Notes under the pieces: model-generated
The model's database searches: none
Told to the model about the DNA's origin: nothing
The model's input: only the letters and a program-made list of their open reading frames with translations
Origin: Rhizobium sophorae
GTDB lineage: Bacteria > Pseudomonadota > Alphaproteobacteria > Rhizobiales > Rhizobiaceae
Reading direction: 5' to 3'
NCBI RefSeq assembly: GCF_013087515.1
Contig: NZ_JABFCN010000064.1
Span: 1-43,252 of the forward strand
Length of the DNA: 43,252 nucleotides
Program-made: the position numbers and the translations under genes
Part shown: one piece after another, positions 23,256-30,622 of the stretch
Layout: each line of letters opens with the position of its first letter
Position numbering within the stretch: position 1 is the first letter of the stretch

Positions 23256-23628
23256 GATCGCCCTCCCCTCCTCCGTTCGAAACAATTGTGATCTGATCGT
23301 CCGTCAGCCCGATCGAAGCGCCCGTCGCACCGAACAGGCCGACGATGTTGGTGGCGCCGAGCAGGATGCCGGCGACGAGAACGACGTACACAAGTCGCCG
23401 CGCGAAATCGTTGAGCTCGCCGCCGAAGATGAGCATGCCGCCGGCAATGGCCACGGCTGCAAGCGCGATCGCACCCGCGACCGGACCTGTGATCGACTCC
23501 TGGATCTGTTGCAGCGGCCCTTCCCATGGGAGGCTGCCGCCGGAGCTGGCAAGCGCCGGCGCGACCGAGGCAAGAACGATTGGCACCGCCCAGAGCGCGG
23601 CAACGATGAGAGCATGCTTACGCGACAT
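23248..23628 (-). CDS. trbC: TrbC, pilin precursor
   Basis: A 126-residue VirB2-like pilin. The ATG at 23628 (MSRKHALIVAALW) overlaps the end of trbB by 11 nt. A long signal peptide ends near residue 31 (PALA/SS), followed by two hydrophobic helices (GAIALAAVAIAGGMLIFGG and LVYVVLVAGILLGATNIV) joined by a short polar turn. TrbC pilins are trimmed and in RP4 cyclised by TraF, which is encoded at 9152-9718. It is the main pilus subunit. Confidence 0.95.
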   Translation of the reverse strand: MSRKHALIVAALWAVPIVLASVAPALASSGGSLPWEGPLQQIQESITGPVAGAIALAAVAIAGGMLIFGGELNDFARRLVYVVLVAGILLGATNIVGLFGATGASIGLTDDQITIVSNGGGEGDHG

Positions 23629-24595
23629 GGCGCGCCTCCTGTTCTTCGGTGAGCTGATCGGATTCGATCTCGTACCGTCCGTTGATGAACCGCTCGACTT
23701 GGATGATGTCTCGAACAAGACGCCCACGCGGCGTCCGTTCGATCGAGATAACCAGGTCGACGGCCTCTCCGATCACCTCGGGCATCGGCTGCTGGCTTGC
23801 TTCGGCCGTCAGCTGTTCAAGGCGACGCAGCGCCGACATGGCAGTGTTGGAGTGAACGGTCGCCACGCCCCCGGGGTGGCCGGTGTTCCAGGCCTTGAGC
23901 AACGTCAGGGCCGCGCCGTCGCGGACTTCGCCAACGACGATCCGGTCGGGACGCAGCCGCATGGTGCTCTTCAAGAGCCGCGCCATATCGATCGTATCGC
24001 TGGTATGGAGGAGAACGGCGTTTTCGGCCGCGCATTGGATTTCCGCGGTGTCTTCAAGAATGACCAGGCGATCCTCCGGCGCAGATTTGACGATCGCGTC
24101 GATCACAGCGTTTGCAAGCGTCGTCTTGCCCGAACCGGTTCCTCCGGAAATGATAATGTTAAGCCTCGCGGAAATGGCGCTGCGGATCGTCGATGCCTGG
24201 TACTCGCTCATGACGCCGGTGCGGACATAATCTTCGAGCGGAATGAGGCGTGACGCGCGGCGCCGAATGGTAAAGGCAGGCTTGGCGACGATTGGGGGCA
24301 ACAGACCCTCAAAGCGGTGGCCGCCGATCGGCAGCTCGCCGGAGATGATCGGCTGTTCCGTGTCCACTTCGGATTGAAGCGCATGCGCCACGGTCCCGAT
24401 CACCATCTCCGCGGCGGCAGACGACATCTCGCCGGCGGGCGCAACGCCGTGACCGAGGCGTTCGATGAACAGCTTTCCGTCCGGATTGAGCATGATCTCG
24501 ACAACATTCGCGTCGTCCAGCGCCACGCAGAGCTGATCGCCAAGCGCTTCTTGCAGTTTGCGGACAAGCCGCGGGTGGGAGCGAAGCTGGTTCAC
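23618..24595 (-). CDS. trbB: TrbB, VirB11-type ATPase
   Basis: A 325-residue traffic ATPase, hexameric at the inner face of the membrane. The GTG at 24595 (V/MNQLRSHPRLVRKLQEAL) has an ideal AAGGAG upstream and follows the traI stop by 10 nt, so the two are co-translated. Walker A is GGTGSGKTT with Lys157. The Asp box (RLVILEDTAEIQ) and Walker B region (MRLRPDRIVVGEVRDGAALTLL) and the His box (GHPGGVATVHSN) are intact. It is the first trb gene behind traI. Confidence 0.97.
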   Translation of the reverse strand: MNQLRSHPRLVRKLQEALGDQLCVALDDANVVEIMLNPDGKLFIERLGHGVAPAGEMSSAAAEMVIGTVAHALQSEVDTEQPIISGELPIGGHRFEGLLPPIVAKPAFTIRRRASRLIPLEDYVRTGVMSEYQASTIRSAISARLNIIISGGTGSGKTTLANAVIDAIVKSAPEDRLVILEDTAEIQCAAENAVLLHTSDTIDMARLLKSTMRLRPDRIVVGEVRDGAALTLLKAWNTGHPGGVATVHSNTAMSALRRLEQLTAEASQQPMPEVIGEAVDLVISIERTPRGRLVRDIIQVERFINGRYEIESDQLTEEQEARHVA

Positions 24596-24605
24596 GGATT
24601 TCTCC

Positions 24606-25229
24606 TTAAGCTGCCTGGCTGAGAGGGGTGAGTTCAGAACGGTAATTGGAAGGGCGGAGGCTGAGGAACGTCGCCGCATTGGCGGGCAGGACCCCAGCCA
24701 CGGCCATCGTCACGCCGATCTTCTTTGGCTCGCCCAAACGCTTGAGCGGCCATCCGACGCGAGCGAGGATCCGCTCGAACCGAATATCGGTTACCGTGAC
24801 AATCTCGGTGTAGCCATTCGCCATGCACCATTCGATGATGCCCGCGAACATGGTCAGCGTGGCTTCGTGGACGAAGCCGTCCCCCCTCCCCTCCGCGAGA
24901 GCCGTGTCGACGCAGAAGCGAGAACTCTCGATCATCGCGGCATGACCGTTGAGTCGACCGTCGGGGAGAAGCGACGGAAAAACGTCGGCTACCATTGTCG
25001 GACCAAGCGTGGGAAGGAGCCTCACGCACCCCGCCAGTTGGCCCGTCTCTGCGATGGCGAGAACGTAGGTCGGCCGAAGCGCGTCAAAATCATCGGACCC
25101 ACACCCCGCCGTCACGTTGACTTCCCAGCCCAGGCGATCGGAAAAGACCCGCGCACGTAGCTGATAGTGGATGTGAAGGAGGTGCGCCTCTAGGATCGTC
25201 CGAGGCGTTGAGATCGCGAGAATCTGCAT
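24606..25229 (-). CDS. traI: TraI, acyl-homoserine-lactone synthase
   Basis: LuxI-family enzyme of 207 residues that makes an AHL from S-adenosylmethionine and acyl-ACP. In Ti and pRL1JI plasmids the product is 3-oxo-C8-HSL. The conserved residues are present: Arg25, Phe29 and Trp35 (RARVFSDRLGW), the acidic DDFD (46-49), Arg70 (CVRLLPT), Phe84, Glu101 and Arg104 (ESSRF). The ribosome site ACGGAGAA precedes ATG 25229. It heads the traI-trb operon and diverges from repABC. A LuxR-type box sits 61 nt upstream of the start, allowing positive feedback through TraR. Confidence 0.95.
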   Translation of the reverse strand: MQILAISTPRTILEAHLLHIHYQLRARVFSDRLGWEVNVTAGCGSDDFDALRPTYVLAIAETGQLAGCVRLLPTLGPTMVADVFPSLLPDGRLNGHAAMIESSRFCVDTALAEGRGDGFVHEATLTMFAGIIEWCMANGYTEIVTVTDIRFERILARVGWPLKRLGEPKKIGVTMAVAGVLPANAATFLSLRPSNYRSELTPLSQAA

Positions 25230-25289
25230 GATTTTCTCCGTCGTTTGTTGGACGGCCGGAAATCAGCACAGATTGGAATCGAGGGGCAA

Positions 25290-25304
25290 TTGTAGGATTC
25301 AACA
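25290..25304 (-). promoter_or_regulatory. LuxR/TraR-type box upstream of traI
   Basis: TTGTAGGATTCAACA shares its first 12 bases with the 15-mer at 25389-25403. It is 61 nt from the traI start codon, a suitable distance for an activator site overlapping the -35 of the traI-trb promoter. The interval 25230-25604 is gene-free and holds the divergent promoters of traI and repABC. Confidence 0.6.
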
Positions 25305-25388
25305 TGCGCGTTGCGAGGTGAGTCGCGGTTCAAGGGGGGTGTGGTGCTACAGAACCTCCGAATCTCCTTGTTGTTATGCTGTTCGGAT

Positions 25389-25403
25389 TTGTAGGATTCA
25401 CAG
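25389..25403 (+). promoter_or_regulatory. LuxR/TraR-type box, upstream of repA
   Basis: TTGTAGGATTCACAG is identical, in reverse orientation, to 5678-5692 at the traC/traA promoter. It lies about 200 nt before the repA start and 160 nt before traI. This fits the known quorum-sensing control of repABC copy number in Ti plasmids. Confidence 0.6.
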
Positions 25404-25498
25404 GAGAACAATCCGGGATCAAGGACTCGGTGATGTGAGCTAACTTACGGAGCAAAAAAGCAAAAACCCGAATAGCTTCATGCAGATTGTCCCCAGTC

Positions 25499-25515
25499 GT
25501 TAACGTTCTGTTAAC
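25499..25515. promoter_or_regulatory. GTTAAC repeat pair, candidate RepA/RepB operator
   Basis: GTTAAC-GTTCT-GTTAAC is two copies of a 6-bp palindrome spaced by 5 bp, 90 nt before the repA start. RepABC plasmids autoregulate through RepA bound near this position. The spacing does not fit the classical GTTNNNNGCNNNNAAC parS site, so I call it an operator candidate only. Confidence 0.35.
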
Positions 25516-25604
25516 CCTAAACTTCTGGACCGGTTCGGAGAATCGTGTTCTATCTTTGGCGGGCAGTGGCCGGTAAACCGGTAGAAAGCCGCCAAGAGGG
25601 ACAG

Positions 25605-26828
25605 ATGGCGATAGCAAACCGAGTAGAAACTGTTGTTGGCTCGAAGGAAGATGCCGGCAGCAAAATCATGCGCCATGCCGGGCTCTTGTCCGGGCAATTG
25701 CAGCAGCTCAGAACTCGTATGTATCCGCCAAAGTCAGAAAAGACTCTGCGTCCGTTTCTGACCAATGAAGTGTCGAAGCTGACGTCTATACCCGATTCGA
25801 CCCTGAAGCTGATGTCGACCGAAGGACGTGGTCCGGTTCCCAGCAGGCTGGAGAATAACCATCGCGTCTACACGCTAGCCCAGATCAATGAACTGCGTGA
25901 ATTGTTCGCGATGCAGAAACCTGCAGACGCCTTGCGATTCCTTCCTCGACGTCGTGCCGGCGAGCACCTCCAGGTTCTTGCGATAGCCAACTTCAAGGGC
26001 GGCAGCGCGAAAACGACAACCTGCGTCCACCTTGCCCACTATCTCGCCCTGCATGGGTATCGCGTCCTCGCGCTCGACCTAGACCCGCAGGCATCCTTGT
26101 CCGCTTTGTTCGGTGCTCAGCCCGAGGTTGACGTCGGCTCGAATGAAACGATCTATGCCGCTTTGCGTTACGACGATGCCGAACGTCGTCCAATCCGCGA
26201 GATAATTCGCAAGACATATTTCGATGGCATCGACCTCATTCCTGGCAATCTTGAAGTCATGGAGTATGAGCACGAAACGCCACGGATATTGGCGAACAAG
26301 TCCAGCTCCGGCGCGATCTTCTTTGAGCGACTGAAACTCGCCCTTTCGGAAGTCGAGGCGGACTACGACATCGTGATTCTCGACACTCCGCCGTCGCTCG
26401 GCTTTCTGACGTTGAGCGCGATATACGCCGCGACTAGCATGATCATCACGGTCCACCCGGCCATGCTGGACGTCGCGTCAATGAGCCAGTTTCTTCTCAT
26501 GATGGGCGATCTGATTAGTGTTTTGAACGAGAGCGGCGCTCAGTTGGACCAGGACTTCATTCGGTATCTGGTCACACGGCACGACACAAATGACGCGCCA
26601 CAGTCGCAAGTCGTTGCGATGCTTCGGCACCTGTTCGGCTCCGATGTACTATTGCCAACCGCCATTGAAAGCACCGCCGTTGAGGCAGCCGGCTTGGCGA
26701 AACGTTCAGTATACGAGCTCGAATTGGGGCAGATCGGGCGCGATACTCATAAGCGTGCCCGCGAGGCAGTAGATGCTGTGAACGAGGCGATTGTTCGCCT
26801 CGTCAATGACAGCTGGGGGCGGACATGA
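25605..26828 (+). CDS. repA: RepA, ParA-type partition ATPase
   Basis: Partition ATPase and autorepressor of repABC. The ATG at 25605 (MAIANRVETVVGSKEDA) follows AGAGGGA and gives 407 residues, the usual length. An upstream in-frame start at 25545 lacks support. The N-terminal helix-turn-helix region (TSIPDSTLKLMSTEGRG) resembles P1-type ParA DNA-binding domains. The ATPase part has the deviant Walker motif KGGSAKTTT (Lys136), LALDLDPQASLS and the IVILDTPPSLGFL motif. It overlaps repB by 4 nt (ATGA). Confidence 0.96.
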   Translation: MAIANRVETVVGSKEDAGSKIMRHAGLLSGQLQQLRTRMYPPKSEKTLRPFLTNEVSKLTSIPDSTLKLMSTEGRGPVPSRLENNHRVYTLAQINELRELFAMQKPADALRFLPRRRAGEHLQVLAIANFKGGSAKTTTCVHLAHYLALHGYRVLALDLDPQASLSALFGAQPEVDVGSNETIYAALRYDDAERRPIREIIRKTYFDGIDLIPGNLEVMEYEHETPRILANKSSSGAIFFERLKLALSEVEADYDIVILDTPPSLGFLTLSAIYAATSMIITVHPAMLDVASMSQFLLMMGDLISVLNESGAQLDQDFIRYLVTRHDTNDAPQSQVVAMLRHLFGSDVLLPTAIESTAVEAAGLAKRSVYELELGQIGRDTHKRAREAVDAVNEAIVRLVNDSWGRT

Positions 26829-27862
26829 GTAAATCTCCTCGCAAGTCGATTGTCGCCAGCTTCGGTTTGCTTTCCGCGGAGTTGGAGAGTGATCAGGCTG
26901 CGGATCAACAGCAGCCGTCGCAGACCCCTGCCCCGGCTCCCGGCAATCGTGTCGGAGCAGGTGTGATCGGTGCTGCTCATCGAGCGATCGACGACATTCG
27001 AACCGAGCGAGATCGCTTGAAGGCTATCGTTGAGTCGGGCGGTGGTGCGGTTCGCGAGTTGGATCCGTCACTCATCGACCCCTCCCCTTATCCGGACAGG
27101 CTGCCGGACGATGACGGGGCGAGCTTCGAGGTGTTCAAGCGGTCGATCGAGACTGAGGGGCAAAAGGTTCCGGTCCAAGTCCGCAAACACCCCTCGTCGC
27201 CGGGTCGCTATCAGATCATCTACGGGCATCGACGCTGGCTCGCTGCCATGCAGCTTAAGAGGCCTGTTCGCGCGCTCGAAGTCGAGATTTCCGACCTCGA
27301 CCTGGTTCTCGCACAAGGTATTGAAAACGCGGCGCGCCAAGACCTCACCTGGATCGAGCGCGCGCTATTTGCATCACGAATGGATGATGCGGGGATCAAG
27401 CCTCGGCACATATACGCCGCGCTTTCGATCGAAGACGCAGAACTGGCTCGGATGCGGAATGTCTACAGGGTCGTTCCGGCAGATATCATCGAGGCCATTG
27501 GGCGGGCTCCAAAGATCGGGCGGCCACGTTGGCTCGATCTTGCCAAGACGGTTGCGGGTGACGCGGGAACGCTCGACGCCTTACGGGCGGCGCTGGATAG
27601 AAAAGGCGATGCTGCAGAGACCTCCGATCAGAGGTTTCAGCGTGCATTGAACGCGATCAAGCCGGTATCGACGGGTCGTCGGGAGCCAATCCCGATTGAA
27701 GACAAAAGCGGAACGAAGCTCGGCACCCTGTCGATGTCCTCGAAAGAGGTTCGAATTTCGGCTGAGGGCACGCTTGGGATTGAATTTTTGAAGTTTGTTG
27801 AGGCGGAGCTCCCAGCGCTGACTGAGCGCTTTGCCCGCCTGCGAGAAAACGAGGAACCCTGA
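26825..27862 (+). CDS. repB: RepB, ParB-type centromere-binding protein
   Basis: A 345-residue partition protein that binds parS and stimulates RepA. An N-terminal RepB-specific region (MSKSPRKSIVASFGLLSAELE) precedes the ParB/Srx domain (LIDPSPYPDRLPDD, YQIIYGHRRWLAAMQL, VLAQGIENAARQDLTWIERA). A helix-turn-helix region follows (ASRMDDAGIKPRHIYAALSIEDAEL). It is translationally coupled to repA. The stop codon lies inside the left arm of a 24-bp palindrome (27854-27877) that may be one of its own binding sites. Confidence 0.96.
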   Translation: MSKSPRKSIVASFGLLSAELESDQAADQQQPSQTPAPAPGNRVGAGVIGAAHRAIDDIRTERDRLKAIVESGGGAVRELDPSLIDPSPYPDRLPDDDGASFEVFKRSIETEGQKVPVQVRKHPSSPGRYQIIYGHRRWLAAMQLKRPVRALEVEISDLDLVLAQGIENAARQDLTWIERALFASRMDDAGIKPRHIYAALSIEDAELARMRNVYRVVPADIIEAIGRAPKIGRPRWLDLAKTVAGDAGTLDALRAALDRKGDAAETSDQRFQRALNAIKPVSTGRREPIPIEDKSGTKLGTLSMSSKEVRISAEGTLGIEFLKFVEAELPALTERFARLRENEEP

Positions 27863-27877
27863 CAGTTGTCAGGGTTC
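27854..27877. other. Palindrome 1, candidate parS at the repB end
   Basis: GAACCCTGACA-GT-TGTCAGGGTTC has perfect 11-bp arms around a 2-nt centre and includes the repB stop codon. Its 22-bp core recurs at 30288-30309 with one centre difference. RepABC plasmids carry centromeres at variable places, including the repB-repC region and downstream of repC. Two matching palindromes at these two spots make parS the best reading. Confidence 0.55.
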
Positions 27878-27899
27878 GGAAGAAAGGAAGCGCTGCAAA

Positions 27900-27951
27900 A
27901 GAAAAAGGCCCCCAAACGTTGCCGTCGTGGAAGCCTCTCTCAATGTGTGAC
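27900..27951 (-). ncRNA. Countertranscribed RNA of the repB-repC interval (incA type)
   Basis: All repABC plasmids encode a small antisense RNA here that limits RepC synthesis. On the minus strand there is a -35 TTGACT (27986-27981), 17-bp spacing and a weak -10 GATTCT (27963-27958), giving a start near 27951. About 20-40 nt later a stem (GGCTTCCA / TGGGGGCC, with two G-U pairs; 27935-27907) is followed by five T (27906-27902). The resulting RNA is about 50 nt, the usual size. Confidence 0.7.
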
Positions 27952-28047
27952 AACTAGAGAATCGCATTTCCCCGAATCCCAGTCAAGAGTCTTTGGCACC
28001 GTAATTTTGGTGAGCGGGTTTCTTTTGCCTTTTTGAAGGTGAAAAAA

Positions 28048-29262
28048 ATGCAGATTGGAAGTGTGACGACGCCCTTTGGGCGACGGCCGATGACGCTTGC
28101 CTTGGTGAAGCGGCAAATTGAGGCGAGTGAGATTAAGCCAGGCAAGACGGCGGACAAATGGAAGGTCTTTAGGGACGCCTCCGAAGCAAGGGAGTTGCTT
28201 GGGTTGCAGGATCGCAGCCTCGCCGTCCTCGACGCACTCTTGAGCTTTTATCCCGACAACGAATTGCGCCAAGATGCGCAGCTCATCGTTTTTCCGTCCA
28301 ACGCCCAGTTGACACTTCGGGCGCACGGTATCGCTGGCGCCACGCTTCGCAGACATCTGGCTCTTCTCGTAGAGGCCGGACTGATCGTTCGCAAGGACAG
28401 CGCGAATGGGAAGCGCTATGCCCGGAAGGACAAGGCAGGTGAGATCGATAGCGCATTCGGCTTTGATCTGTCACCCTTGCTCATGCGGGTGGATGAGCTT
28501 GCAATGATGGCGCAACAAGTCGTTGCCGATCGTTTTGCCCTCCGTCGGGCGAAGGAAAATTTAACGATATGCAGGCGCGACGTTCGAAAGCTCATTTCTG
28601 CTGCGATCGAGGAAGGTGCGTCGGGCAACTGGGAAAGCATCGAAGCGATCTACACCGGTCTCGTGGGCAGGATTCCGCGCTCTCCGACGCTCAGTGATGT
28701 GAATTCAATCCTGGACGAGATGGAGCTTCTGCAGCAGGAGATCATCAACATCCTGGAAATGCATCAAAAAGATGAAAATGTTAGCACCAATGGTGACCAT
28801 CATGAGCAGCACATACAGAATTCAAATACCGAATCTTGCTGTGAATTTGAACCTAGCTCTAGGAACGAGCAGGGCGCAAAGGCCGTGAACGATGGTCGGC
28901 CAAAGCGGGAGCCAGTCCGGAATTTTCCGCTTGGCATGGTGATGCGGGCTTGCCCCGAGATCTCGATGTATGGGCCGGGCGGTACGATCGACAGCTGGCG
29001 CGCAATGATGATTGCAGCGGTGGTCGCCCGATCGATGCTGGGCGTCAGCCCGTCGGCCTATCAAGAGGCATGCGACGTGATGGGGCCGGAAAACGCGGCG
29101 ACGGCGATCGCTTGCATCCTCGAGCGGGCAGGGCACATCAACGCGCCAGGAGGATATCTCCGAGATTTAACACGCAAGGCGGCACGGGGCGAATTTTCGT
29201 TAGGGCCGGTTCTCATGGCGCTGCTAAGAGTTCACGGACAAGGCGAGCGCGCAGTGGGCTAG
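28048..29262 (+). CDS. repC: RepC, replication initiator
   Basis: The essential initiator of repABC plasmids, which acts on an origin within its own gene. The ATG at 28048 (MQIGSVTTPFGRRPMTLALV) is the family start, preceded by GAAGGTG. The product has 404 residues. The N-terminal winged-helix domain (LRQDAQLIVFPSNAQLTLRAHGIAGATLRRHLALLVEAGLIVR) binds DNA. The middle linker is polar, and the C-terminal domain (YGPGGTIDSWRAMMIAAVVARSMLGVSPSAYQEACDVMG) is typical. The stop codon is 1 nt from the left end of an IS element, so the last residues may have been altered by that insertion. Confidence 0.95.
   Translation: MQIGSVTTPFGRRPMTLALVKRQIEASEIKPGKTADKWKVFRDASEARELLGLQDRSLAVLDALLSFYPDNELRQDAQLIVFPSNAQLTLRAHGIAGATLRRHLALLVEAGLIVRKDSANGKRYARKDKAGEIDSAFGFDLSPLLMRVDELAMMAQQVVADRFALRRAKENLTICRRDVRKLISAAIEEGASGNWESIEAIYTGLVGRIPRSPTLSDVNSILDEMELLQQEIINILEMHQKDENVSTNGDHHEQHIQNSNTESCCEFEPSSRNEQGAKAVNDGRPKREPVRNFPLGMVMRACPEISMYGPGGTIDSWRAMMIAAVVARSMLGVSPSAYQEACDVMGPENAATAIACILERAGHINAPGGYLRDLTRKAARGEFSLGPVLMALLRVHGQGERAVG
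28752..28850. other. AT-rich patch within repC, candidate oriV
   Basis: This stretch of repC is clearly richer in A/T than its surroundings (codons for a Lys/Asn/Gln/His linker). In repABC plasmids the replication origin lies inside the repC coding sequence at an AT-rich segment. Exact limits cannot be set by eye. Confidence 0.45.
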
Positions 29263-29263
29263 T

Positions 29264-30267
29264 TGTTTAGACCCGGCATTTGATGGTGCAATATTTTTCT
29301 TGGCATGGAGGGAAGCACTATGGGCCATAGTTCTACACGGGAGCGCCACGACGACAGAGGCAATCCGTCGAGCAATACAAAATAGTGAAGAAGAGCCTGA
29401 GAACGCTTTCGAAGCGATACGGGATCAACCAGAAAACCGTGGCGAAATGGAAGAAGCGGACATCGTTGGTCGATCTTCCTACAGGTCCGAAGGACCCGCA
29501 CTCGACGACCCTTTCCCTCGAAGAAGAGGCCGTTATCGTCGCCTTCCGCCGGCATACGTTGCTACCGCTCGATGATTGCCTCTACGCTCTTCAGCCTACC
29601 ATCTCACATCTGACGCGTTCGTCGTTGCACAGGTGTTTGCAGCGCCACGGCATTTCACGTCTGCCGGAGGTCGGAGGCGACAAGGAGCCGAAGAAGAAGT
29701 TCAAAAGTTATCCGATCGGCTACTTCCACATCGATATTGCCGAGGTGCAGACGGCTGAGGGCAAGCTCTATCTCTTTGTCGCAATTGACCGAACATCCAA
29801 GTTCGCGTTCGCAGAGCTCTACAACAAAGCCGACAAGATGAATGCCGCCCAGTTCTTGCGCAATCTGATCGCGGCAGTGCCCTACACCATTCACACCGTT
29901 TTGACCGACAATGGCATTCAGTTCACTAACCGAGCTTGTGATCGAAATGCCTTCCAGCACATCTTCGATTGGGTCTGCGACGATCACAGCATCGAGCATC
30001 GCCTGACAAAGGTGAAGCATCCCTGGACCAACGGACAGGTCGAGCGGATGAACCGAACGATCAAGGAGGCGACCGTCAAGCGCTTCCACTACGACGATCA
30101 TGCGCAATTAAAAAAACATCTCGCCGACTTTATCGACGCCTACAATTTCGGGCGCCGGCTCAAGACGCTAAAGGGCCTCACGCCTTACGAGTTCATATGC
30201 AAACGATGGACTTTGGAGCCAGATCGATTCATCATCGATCCCATCCATCAAATGCCGGGACTAAACA
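29264..30267 (+). mobile_element. IS481-family insertion sequence, about 1.0 kb, decayed
   Basis: The element is bounded by 23-bp terminal inverted repeats, TGTTTAGACCCGGCATTTGATGG (left, 29264-29286) and its inverse (30245-30267), with one mismatch. The TGT...ACA ends, 1004-bp length and DDE transposase place it in the IS481 family. No clear target duplication is seen: the left flank is GGGCTAGT and the right flank CCTAAGG. It lies 1 nt after the repC stop and 17 nt before the second palindrome, so it separates repC from its downstream centromere candidate. Confidence 0.85.
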
Positions 30268-30272
30268 CCTAA
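29320..30272 (+). pseudogene. IS481-family transposase with two frame breaks
   Basis: The DDE core is intact from 29385 on: YFHIDIAEVQ (first Asp), VLTDNGIQFT (second Asp), VERMNRTIKEA (Glu). The start of the gene has lost frame twice. ATGGGCCATAGTT at 29320 appears to carry one extra base compared with the expected MGQVLHGSATTTE. Near 29388 another extra base separates AIRRAIQNSEE from SLRTLSKRYGINQ. Both pieces occur, each in its own frame. The helix-turn-helix N-terminus is thus disconnected from the catalytic part, so the copy is probably inactive unless a later start is used. The stop codon lies just outside the right inverted repeat. Confidence 0.75.
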
Positions 30273-30284
30273 GGCCCCCACAGA

Positions 30285-30312
30285 CAAAACCCTGACAGCT
30301 GTCAGGGTTTTG
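30285..30312. other. Palindrome 2, candidate parS downstream of repC
   Basis: A perfect 28-bp palindrome with arms CAAAACCCTGACAG and its complement. Its 22-bp core is nearly the same as the palindrome at the repB stop. It could bind RepB as a centromere. Because T residues follow each arm it could also act as a bidirectional terminator; the first copy lacks these T runs, which favours the parS reading. The next 310 bp (30313-30622) show no supported gene. Confidence 0.55.
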
Positions 30313-30622
30313 GTTAGCGCATTTCGCCCGCTCCTATTGAAGGCAAAGATCCGCGATGCGTGATGGGCTGATACACATGCAGGCCTTCACCGATATGGCA
30401 ACGGTTCGGAGAAATCGTGAGCGTCGCATTGCAGTCATTTGCTGCGTGGTTCACCTACGAACTTCTGGCGTTACGGGTCGGCGACCCCTTATGAAGCGCT
30501 CGTCGCAAAAGCCGAGAAAGGGTCAGGGTCACGGACGTATGATTTACTCCGATACGGCACTCTCGAGGTGGGGGTTCGTGTGAATGAACCAGCGAAAGGA
30601 CTGGAGCGATACACCGGGATGG

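Noticed and set aside
25499..25515. GTTAAC pair considered as the classical repABC parS
   Set aside because: It is 17 bp with an odd centre and does not match GTTNNNNGCNNNNAAC; kept only as an operator candidate.
29655..30107. A 150-codon minus-strand frame within the IS element
   Set aside because: It is antisense to the DDE core of the transposase, which has clear catalytic residues.
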